Shown here in pieces: positions 1 to 6,264 of a stretch of DNA of 8,707 nt. How positions within the stretch are numbered: the first letter of the stretch is position 1; the number at the start of each line of letters is the position of its first letter. The translations under genes and the position numbers were made by a program. The notes beneath the pieces are model-generated. The model was not told the origin of the DNA and did no database searches. It saw nothing but the letters and a program-made list of their open reading frames with translations. The stretch lies in assembly GCA_934654765.1 (NCBI GenBank), contig CAKUGX010000085.1:1-8707 (forward strand), given 5' to 3'. Source of the stretch: an uncultured Collinsella sp. (GTDB lineage: Bacteria > Actinomycetota > Coriobacteriia > Coriobacteriales > Coriobacteriaceae).

Positions 1-266
1 AGGCTCACGGCCAGGTTAACCAGTAGCGCGAGGATAGAGATTTTGATGGATGCCTTGGCGCCAAAGCGCTTGCAGATCATGTCCTGGCACAAAAACGAAA
101 CCCAGCTCACCACAAAGCCGCAATCGAGTGCCAGATACGGCAGGCTGATAAGCTCTTTGTTGGCCAGCAGGTTCATCATGATGACGCTCACGAAAAACAG
201 CGAAACCGTTGCCGCGGGAATGCTCCGCAACAGGACCTTGTAGTCCTCCATGACCTTCTTGATCAT
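1..266 (-). CDS. VUT family (queuosine precursor transporter-like) membrane protein, 5' part only
   Basis: This gene reads leftward and is cut by the window edge; 88 N-terminal codons are visible. The ATG at 266 is preceded by AAAGGAG six bases upstream (273-279). The visible protein starts MIKKVMEDYKVLLRSIP, followed by a hydrophobic segment at about residues 14-38 containing LLANKEL. A second segment has LALDCGFVVSWVSFLCQDM, then RFGAKASIKIS and the start of a third helix. The NLLANK and DCGFxxSWxSFLCxD patterns match my memory of the VUT family (COG1738, YhhQ/YpdP relatives). Members of that family import queuosine precursors such as preQ0/preQ1 across the inner membrane. The assignment is supported by the preQ1-like leader directly upstream. 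The exact substrate is inferred. The gene is not broken within the visible part. Confidence 0.8.
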   Translation of the reverse strand, partial: MIKKVMEDYKVLLRSIPAATVSLFFVSVIMMNLLANKELISLPYLALDCGFVVSWVSFLCQDMICKRFGAKASIKISILALLVNLAVS

Positions 267-272
267 TATGTA

Positions 273-322
273 CTCCTTTGGTTTTAGGTTTAACGAGCAG
301 GATATCGGACCCGAACTGCTCG
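273..322 (-). promoter_or_regulatory. Candidate preQ1-I-like riboswitch in the VUT gene leader
   Basis: Reading the leader RNA from 322 downward, there is a perfect 7-bp stem CGAGCAG (322-316) with CTGCTCG (300-294). Its 15-nt loop starts UUCGGGU. An A-rich tail follows, UUAAACCUAAAACC (293-280), and runs straight into AAAGGAG (279-273). PreQ1-I aptamers have this order: short stem, loop beginning UUC, A-rich tail, then the Shine-Dalgarno. In them the tail pairs back into the loop as an H-type pseudoknot; here the tail ACC can pair with GGU of the loop. The downstream VUT gene is a classic preQ1-regulated gene. Such an element would hide the ribosome site when preQ1 is bound. The loop also holds a local TCGG/CCGA palindrome that is not part of the known consensus, so the match is by shape rather than by full sequence. 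Confidence 0.5.
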
Positions 323-351
323 GACGCCCCGGTCTTGAAACGACGGTGGGT

Positions 352-380
352 ATGATAGCCGCTTATACGGCATCAGGCAA
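352..380 (-). promoter_or_regulatory. Sigma-70 type promoter for the VUT gene
   Basis: On the minus strand a -35 element TTGCCT (380-375) is followed after exactly 17 bases by a -10 element TATCAT (357-352), which match TTGACA at 4 of 6 and TATAAT at 5 of 6. A start near 345 would give a leader of about 78 nt that contains the whole riboswitch candidate. The promoter lies just beyond the prfC terminator, so the VUT gene appears to be its own unit rather than the tail of prfC. Confidence 0.55.
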
Positions 381-381
381 G

Positions 382-416
382 TAAACGGCGCGGCAGCCCC
401 GCAGGGCCACCGCGCC
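382..416 (-). terminator. Rho-independent terminator of prfC
   Basis: Seven bases after the prfC stop codon there is a two-tier hairpin: GGCGCGG (416-410) with CCGCGCC (393-387), and inside it GCCC (407-404) with GGGC (399-396), closed by a 4-nt loop. On the minus strand it is followed by GTTTAC, a short and weak U tract. Position and stem strength support termination; the poor U tract lowers certainty and may allow some read-through. Confidence 0.65.
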
Positions 417-422
417 GATGCG

Positions 423-2036
<1,614 letters not shown>

Positions 2037-2083
2037 GCGGATCCTTTCTTGCATTGAGTGCATTACGTCGATGTAACCGCATT

Positions 2084-2089
2084 ATTGTA
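2084..2089 (-). promoter_or_regulatory. Probable -10 element of prfC
   Basis: TACAAT on the minus strand (5 of 6 matches to TATAAT) would give a start near 2077 and a leader of about 40 nt before the prfC ATG. No good -35 lies 17 bases upstream (GCCCTG there). A TTGACT at 2139-2134 is too far away to pair with it. Only the -10 is therefore supported. Confidence 0.3.
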
Positions 2090-2173
2090 GCCGCGAAATG
2101 CTGTGGCAGGGCGCCTATCAGGACAAATACATCAGTCAAGGCCCGGGCAGCCGGCCCAATCCGAATTTATCTC

Positions 2174-2203
2174 TTGCGTAACTGTGCATAGTGTATATAT
2201 ACT
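2174..2203 (+). promoter_or_regulatory. Promoter of the GntR-ABC operon
   Basis: TTGCGT (2174-2179) and TATACT (2198-2203) are separated by 18 bases. Transcription would start near 2210, leaving a leader of about 40 nt to the GTG start. The -10 lies in the left arm of an inverted repeat, so occupation of that repeat should block polymerase. Confidence 0.55.
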
Positions 2204-2224
2204 GTGCTTACCGGTTATATACAC
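2191..2224. promoter_or_regulatory. Inverted-repeat operator, probably for the GntR/YtrA-type repressor
   Basis: GTGTATATA (2191-2199) and TATATACAC (2216-2224) form a perfect 9-bp dyad with a 16-base gap, centred about on the expected transcription start. The left arm also sits within the smaller palindrome GTATATATAC (2193-2202). GntR regulators generally bind GT(N)xAC dyads rich in A/T, and both arms carry the GT and AC ends. Position over the -10 and start site of the regulator's own operon points to autorepression. Binding itself is inferred. Confidence 0.55.
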
Positions 2225-2251
2225 GTGTAGCCCATCAGCTAAGGAGCCGCT

Positions 2252-2632
2252 GTGGACATCATCCTATCCAATTCGAGCGACAAGCCCATCTACGAGCAGA
2301 TATCCTCGCAGGTCAAAGCTCAGATACTCTCGGGGACACTCGCTGCGGGAGCCAAACTCCCCAGCATCCGTGCGCTTGCCAGCGACCTGGGTGTGAGCGT
2401 CATCACCACCAAGCGCGCCTACGCCGACCTGGAGCAACTTGGGTTTATCTGCACCGTGCAAGGCAAAGGCTGCTTTGTCGCCGAGGGCAACCAAGAGCTC
2501 TTGCGCGAAAACCAGCTCTGCCATGTCGAAGAGCTGCTTGCGCAGGCAACGACACAGGCAGAAGCCCTGGGCGTCACGCGCGAGAAACTGCACGAAATGC
2601 TCGACCTTGTTGCCCCCGAAACCATGCAGTAG
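2252..2632 (+). CDS. GntR family transcriptional regulator, YtrA-like subfamily
   Basis: This 126-residue protein has an N-terminal winged helix-turn-helix: KPIYEQISSQVKAQILSG at 11-28, KLPSIRALASDLGVSVITTKRAYADLEQLGF at 35-65, and the wing GKGCFVAEG at 71-79. The remaining 47 residues form a short helical tail, typical of the YtrA subfamily (about 120-130 residues), which lacks the large effector domain of other GntR proteins. The start is GTG at 2252 with AAGGAG five bases upstream (2241-2246). The gene is first in an operon with an ABC ATPase and an ABC-2 permease, the usual YtrA-type arrangement. By family precedent it represses this operon until a signal, often a cell-envelope antibiotic, relieves it. 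The signal here is unknown. The dyad at 2191-2224 is its likely binding site. Confidence 0.92.
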   Translation: MDIILSNSSDKPIYEQISSQVKAQILSGTLAAGAKLPSIRALASDLGVSVITTKRAYADLEQLGFICTVQGKGCFVAEGNQELLRENQLCHVEELLAQATTQAEALGVTREKLHEMLDLVAPETMQ

Positions 2633-2655
2633 CCATCTGCAAGAAAGGCTATACC

Positions 2656-3537
2656 ATGCAAAACTTGCTAGAACTCAAAGGTGCCTCACGCCGTGTAAGC
2701 GACCGCTTTTCGCTGCGCAACGTCACGTTTGCCGTGGAGCCCGGCCAGATTGTTGGCTTTGTGGGCGCAAACGGCGCCGGAAAGACAACGACCATCCGCG
2801 CCGCACTCGGGCTCATAAAGCTCGATTCCGGCGAGGTATATCTGTTTGGACAGCGCTGCGATGCCAATGCGCCCGATGAACAGCAACGTCGCACGCGCTC
2901 TCGCATCGGACTCGTGCTGGACACGTGCCCCTTCCCCACCACGCTCAAGGTGGCCGAGGTCGAGGCGCTCGTAGGCTCAGCGTACCCCACATGGAGCCAC
3001 GAAACGTTCACCGGCCTCAACGATCGATTTGGCCTCGACCCCAAGGCAAAGGTCAAAGACCTCTCCCGCGGCATGGGCATGAAGCTGCAGCTCGCGTGTG
3101 CGCTCAGCCACAAGGCCGAGCTGCTCATTCTGGACGAAGCCACGGCTGGCCTCGATCCCATGGCACGCGAGGAACTGCTCGACGAGCTGCTCGCCTTTGT
3201 TGCCGACGGACAGCACGGCATATTGTTCTCGAGCCACATTACATCCGATCTTGAACGTGCCGCCGACCGTGTTGTCTGCATCGATAACGGCTCGATCGTG
3301 TTCGATATGCCGCGCGAGGACATTACCGACCGCGCCGGCATTGCCCACTGCACCCAGGCGCAAGCTGTCGAGCTAATGGCTTGCGTCGAAGGCGCCCGCG
3401 CCACCTGTCATGCCTACAGCGTTGACGTGCTGGTCCCCAATCGCCGCGAAGCGCTCGAGGCCTTTCCCGAGATTCCCTGCGACCGGATTTCCATCGATGA
3501 CTATCTGCGCCTTACGCTGAAAGGAGCCTCCAAATGA
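2656..3537 (+). CDS. ABC transporter ATP-binding protein (YtrB-like)
   Basis: The product is 293 residues, with a nucleotide-binding domain in the first 215 or so: Walker A GANGAGKT at 37-44, signature LSRGMG at 136-141, Walker B LLILDE at 156-161, D-loop GLDP at 165-168 and switch histidine 194 in SSHIT. The signature LSRGM is the form seen in ABC-2 exporters of the YtrB/YxlF kind. The Q-loop region (GLVLDTCPFPTTL at 86-98) lacks the usual glutamine. A C-terminal extension of about 75 residues follows, as in related ATPases. The start is ATG at 2656 with AAAGG seven bases upstream. The reading frame stays open back to 2191 but codes for nothing recognisable there and overlaps the regulator. 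The gene lies 23 bases after the regulator and overlaps the permease by four bases (ATGA), so the pair is surely co-translated. Substrate unknown. Confidence 0.93.
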   Translation: MQNLLELKGASRRVSDRFSLRNVTFAVEPGQIVGFVGANGAGKTTTIRAALGLIKLDSGEVYLFGQRCDANAPDEQQRRTRSRIGLVLDTCPFPTTLKVAEVEALVGSAYPTWSHETFTGLNDRFGLDPKAKVKDLSRGMGMKLQLACALSHKAELLILDEATAGLDPMAREELLDELLAFVADGQHGILFSSHITSDLERAADRVVCIDNGSIVFDMPREDITDRAGIAHCTQAQAVELMACVEGARATCHAYSVDVLVPNRREALEAFPEIPCDRISIDDYLRLTLKGASK

Positions 3538-4232
3538 AACGCGCTTTTAAGTCCGAAACCGCCATCGCACGCTCGTTTCTCCCGAGCATCGCCGGCGTCG
3601 GCCTGTTCATATTCGTCGTGCTGACCCTTGCCAACGCGACAGACGGCGATTCCGGCATGAGCGCCGGCACCTGCGCGGTCAGCGCCATGTCACCCATTAT
3701 TATCATGAACTCGCTGGCTGGCTACGATAACCAAAACGGTTGGGAGCGCTATCGGGCAACGCTGCCGTTTTCGCGCAAGGACATCGTCTGCGCACGCTAC
3801 CTGTGCATTATTGCCTTCTCGACCGTCATGGCATGCGCGGCTACGCTTCTGAACATCCTCGCCCTTCCGTTCTTTGATCACATGGGCATCCCTTCGACAA
3901 GCCAGACGGTCTTTGAAATCGCAACCGCCTCGGCGGCATCGATGCTCATCTCCCTCATGATGGTGTTTTTGGCGCAGCCGATATTCTTCCGATTTGGACA
4001 CATGGAGGCGCTGCGCCTTTCCGTCGGCCTGTTTGCCCTGCTTGGCTGTGGCACCATGGCAATGCTGAGCTCCTCCAACCCCATCAGAAACTGGCTCATG
4101 TCATTTGCCGGGGCGAATCCCGATCCTGCCGTCCTCGGCTGCCTGTGTGCGGGCATCGCGGTATTGGCCCTCGTGCTATGTGCACTTAGCTGCATCGTCA
4201 GCACCAAGGTCTACCGGGCACGCGACCTGTAG
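3534..4232 (+). CDS. ABC-2 type transporter permease
   Basis: This 232-residue integral membrane protein has about six hydrophobic segments (near residues 15-35, 43-60, 87-110, 130-152, 163-180 and 198-223). The cytoplasmic stretch NGWERYRATLPFSRKDIVCARYL at about 68-90 resembles the LPxSRKxIVxxKY signature of ABC-2 permeases of the ABC2_membrane_5 kind that pair with YtrB-like ATPases. It should form the channel for the ATPase encoded just upstream. Its ATG overlaps the ATPase stop in ATGA, and AAAGGAG lies seven bases upstream inside the ATPase gene. The substrate cannot be read from sequence; efflux of a drug or peptide, or envelope maintenance, is the family expectation. Confidence 0.88.
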   Translation: MKRAFKSETAIARSFLPSIAGVGLFIFVVLTLANATDGDSGMSAGTCAVSAMSPIIIMNSLAGYDNQNGWERYRATLPFSRKDIVCARYLCIIAFSTVMACAATLLNILALPFFDHMGIPSTSQTVFEIATASAASMLISLMMVFLAQPIFFRFGHMEALRLSVGLFALLGCGTMAMLSSSNPIRNWLMSFAGANPDPAVLGCLCAGIAVLALVLCALSCIVSTKVYRARDL

Positions 4233-4255
4233 GCGAGCGCGGTATCATCGGGCAT

Positions 4256-4283
4256 GCGCCGCAGATCTGGCGCGGTTTATTAT
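4256..4283 (+). terminator. Weak terminator-like hairpin after the ABC operon
   Basis: GCGCC (4256-4260) pairs with GGCGC (4269-4273) around an 8-nt loop, followed by GGTTTATTAT. The stem is short and the U tract broken, so it may only reduce read-through into the EamA gene. No convincing separate promoter for that gene is seen in the 68-base gap. Confidence 0.25.
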
Positions 4284-4300
4284 GAGGAGGTGTCCAACCC

Positions 4301-5176
4301 GTGTCGTGGGTTACGGCAGCATTTGCATCGGCTTTCTTTGCCGGCATCACATCCATTTTGGCCAAATGCGGCATCAGGCACACCGACTCCGATGTTGCGA
4401 CCGCCATCCGTACTTGCGTGGTGCTCGTATTTGTCTGGGCAATGGCGAGCATTTCTGGATCCATCGGAGCAATCGGCGCCATTCCCGCCAAGGCCTGGCT
4501 ATTCCTCACCCTCTCGGGACTCGCCACCGGCGCCTCGTGGATCTGCTACTTTAAGGCTCTCAGTATCGGAGACGTCAACAAGGTTGTACCCGTCGACAAG
4601 ATGAGCACCGTGCTCGCCGTCCTCATCGCCATTGTGCTGTTTGGTGAGACAGGCAACCTGGCGGTCAAACTCGCGGGAACCGCCGTCATCACGCTCGGCA
4701 CCTTTTTGATGATCGAGAAAAAGCAGTCCGCCGGCGCAGGGCACAAGCAAGACCGAACCTGGCTCGCTTACGCCCTTGGCGCCGCCGTGTTCGCAGCACT
4801 CACCTCCGTCCTCGCCAAGATCGGCATCGAAGGTGTCGAGTCAAACCTGGCTACGGCAATCCGCACCTGCGTGGTACTGGTTATGGCATGGGCGATTGTG
4901 ATTGCCAAGGGAAAGCTGGAGCATGTCGTGCGCATTGACCCGCGCGAACTCGCGTTTCTCGCGGCATCGGGCATCGCGACCGGCGCGTCATGGCTGCTGT
5001 ACTACTACGCCATCGCTGCAGGCCAGGTGAGCGTCGTCGTGCAAATCGACAAACTATCGATTGTCGTATCGGTGCTGTTCGCACGCCTGGCCTTCAACGA
5101 AAAGTTGTCGCGTCGAAGCGCCATCGGCCTTTTCCTCATCGTGCTGGGCACCGCCGCGCTCACGATTTGGAAGTAG
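4301..5176 (+). CDS. EamA/DMT family transporter with two EamA repeats
   Basis: The product is 291 residues, close to the usual ~300 for ten-helix drug/metabolite transporters, and is almost entirely hydrophobic apart from a short polar linker (EKKQSAGAGHKQDR, 139-152). It is two EamA halves. Matching blocks recur exactly 151 residues apart: ATAIRTCVVLV at 33-43 and 184-194, SGLATGASW at 72-80 and SGIATGASW at 223-231, VDKMS at 98-102 and IDKLS at 249-253. Such proteins are inner-membrane exporters or exchangers of small metabolites; the substrate is not predictable. The start is GTG at 4301 (SWVTAAFAS follows) with GAGGAGGTG eight bases upstream. It lies 68 bases after the ABC permease on the same strand, so it may be partly co-transcribed. 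Confidence 0.92.
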   Translation: MSWVTAAFASAFFAGITSILAKCGIRHTDSDVATAIRTCVVLVFVWAMASISGSIGAIGAIPAKAWLFLTLSGLATGASWICYFKALSIGDVNKVVPVDKMSTVLAVLIAIVLFGETGNLAVKLAGTAVITLGTFLMIEKKQSAGAGHKQDRTWLAYALGAAVFAALTSVLAKIGIEGVESNLATAIRTCVVLVMAWAIVIAKGKLEHVVRIDPRELAFLAASGIATGASWLLYYYAIAAGQVSVVVQIDKLSIVVSVLFARLAFNEKLSRRSAIGLFLIVLGTAALTIWK

Positions 5177-5261
5177 CGTCGGTACCAAGCGGGATCCAGC
5201 TCGCCTAGCTCACCCGCAAATCTGTGACAAATGGCACGTCCCCGGCCCGTGCGCAACGTTC

Positions 5262-5267
5262 TATAAT
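5262..5267 (+). promoter_or_regulatory. Consensus -10 element for the methyltransferase transcript
   Basis: A perfect TATAAT lies 177 bases before the methyltransferase ATG. At the normal -35 distance there is only GC-rich sequence (TCCCCG). That same place is spanned by the inverted repeat GCACG (5234-5238) / CGTGC (5248-5252). This is compatible with an activator-dependent promoter; without a -35 it stays a candidate. It would give a leader of about 170 nt. Confidence 0.4.
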
Positions 5268-5322
5268 CAAAGCGTCACGGGCCTCGGCCCAATTTCGATC
5301 ATCCAAGGGGATGTCTTTTTGG

Positions 5323-5447
5323 TCATTGTTCTTTAGGGAACGGTCAATCGCATACAAATTGAAAACGGCCGTCTTGCGGCCGTGGTTTGTTGCGCCGTTC
5401 CGCCTCCGTCATCTGCCACATATGCACCTGATAGGAAAGAACAATGA
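5323..5447 (+). promoter_or_regulatory. Structured leader that can sequester the methyltransferase start codon
   Basis: TCATTGTTCTTT (5323-5334) is the exact reverse complement of AAAGAACAATGA (5436-5447), which contains part of the Shine-Dalgarno, the spacer and the ATG. Inside this 12-bp outer helix are nested perfect stems: GGAACGG (5337-5343) with CCGTTCC (5395-5401), ACAAA (5353-5357) with TTTGT (5386-5390), and ACGGCCG (5365-5371) with CGGCCGT (5377-5383). A competing local hairpin can form between GTTC (5328-5331) and GAAC (5338-5341), which would undo both the outer helix and the first inner stem. The pairings are seen directly; regulation by them is inferred. The innermost stem followed by GGTTTGTT could also act as a weak terminator. 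I do not recognise it as a named RNA class. Confidence 0.5.
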
Positions 5448-6181
5448 ACTCTGCAAAATCTCAATCCTTCCCAAAAGCAACCAGCTTCGACGCGGCACTC
5501 GTGCACTCTAAGATTATGGGCCCCAATCCCCTCAAGCTCTGCGAAGAGCTGCTTCGCGATGTGCATATCCCCTGCGGCGTCCGCGTCTGCGACCTTGGAT
5601 CGGGCACCGGCATTACCAGCGCCCTGCTTGCCCGCGAATACGGATTTGACACTTATGCTGTCGACCTGTGGAGCGATCCTGTCGAAAACCGCGCGTTCTT
5701 CGATTCACTCGGTATTCCCCGCAACACGATTCACCCTGTTAAGGCGGACGCCTCACAGGGGCTCCCGTTTGAGCACGACTTTTTTGATGCAGTCGTGAGC
5801 ATCGACTCGTACAACTACTACGGCCGCGACCCGCACTATCTGGACGAGCGCCTACTCCCCTACGTAAAGCAAGGCGGGATGCTCTACTTAAGCATCCCCG
5901 GCATGGTTCGCGACTGCCACGACAACCTGCCCGCCTGCCTGCTCAAATCCTGGACACCCGAGCAGCTCGACTACATGCACGACATAACCTGGTGGCGCGC
6001 CATAATCGAGCCGACCCCCGGCGTCGAGATTGTCTCGATGCGGCCTATGCTCTGCACGGACGAAGCATGGGAAGACTGGCTCGCCTGTGACAACGAGTAC
6101 GCAGCAGGCGACCGCGCTGCCGTTGAAGCCGGCGCGCTCGAATACCTCAACACCATCGCCATCGTGCTGAGAAAGTTCTAA
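5444..6181 (+). CDS. Class I SAM-dependent methyltransferase
   Basis: The 245-residue protein has a Rossmann-type AdoMet fold. Motif I is VCDLGSGTG at 48-56, the acidic residue after strand 2 is D74 in YAVDLW, motif III is around D102 (VKADASQGLPF), and motif IV is FDAVVSIDSYNYYGRDP at 114-130. The C-terminal region has SWTPEQLDYMHDITWWRAII and ends TIAIVLRKF. The MGPNPLKLCEELL opening and SIDSYNYYGRDPxYLDE block match a conserved family of small-molecule or unassigned methyltransferases I remember from Firmicutes and gut actinobacteria. The acceptor is not known. The start is ATG at 5444 with AGGAAAG upstream (5433-5439). The gene stands alone between its structured leader and a strong terminator. 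Confidence 0.87.
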   Translation: MNSAKSQSFPKATSFDAALVHSKIMGPNPLKLCEELLRDVHIPCGVRVCDLGSGTGITSALLAREYGFDTYAVDLWSDPVENRAFFDSLGIPRNTIHPVKADASQGLPFEHDFFDAVVSIDSYNYYGRDPHYLDERLLPYVKQGGMLYLSIPGMVRDCHDNLPACLLKSWTPEQLDYMHDITWWRAIIEPTPGVEIVSMRPMLCTDEAWEDWLACDNEYAAGDRAAVEAGALEYLNTIAIVLRKF

Positions 6182-6187
6182 ACAATA

Positions 6188-6229
6188 GCCGCGCGAGGTC
6201 GCAAACAAACGGCCTCGCGCGGCTTCTTT
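6188..6229 (+). terminator. Strong rho-independent terminator, probably bidirectional
   Basis: An 11-bp perfect stem GCCGCGCGAGG (6188-6198) / CCTCGCGCGGC (6213-6223) with a 14-nt loop starts six bases after the methyltransferase stop and is followed by TTCTTT. On the other strand the same stem is followed by TATTGTTT, so it can also end the ClC transcript arriving from the right. Confidence 0.9.
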
Positions 6230-6264
6230 AAAACGAGTTCTGAACAAACGCAAAGCACAATACG

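Noticed and set aside
2191..2655. In-frame extension of the ABC ATPase back to 2191, giving a 448-residue protein
   Set aside because: The extension overlaps the GntR gene in another frame, has no family resemblance and begins inside the promoter. The ATG at 2656 has its own ribosome site and gives a normal ATPase start.
4278..4283. TATTAT as a -10 for the EamA gene
   Set aside because: No -35 at a suitable distance, and the start would leave almost no room for the ribosome site.
5189..5217. GCGGG/CCCGC hairpin with inner AGCT/AGCT after the EamA gene
   Set aside because: It could reduce read-through, but there is no U tract and the stems are short, so I do not call it a terminator.
5311..5511. 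A possible leader peptide or overlapping gene starting ATGTCTTTTTGG
   Set aside because: AAGGGG touches the ATG with no spacing, the frame runs on into the methyltransferase gene, and the product has no recognisable pattern.
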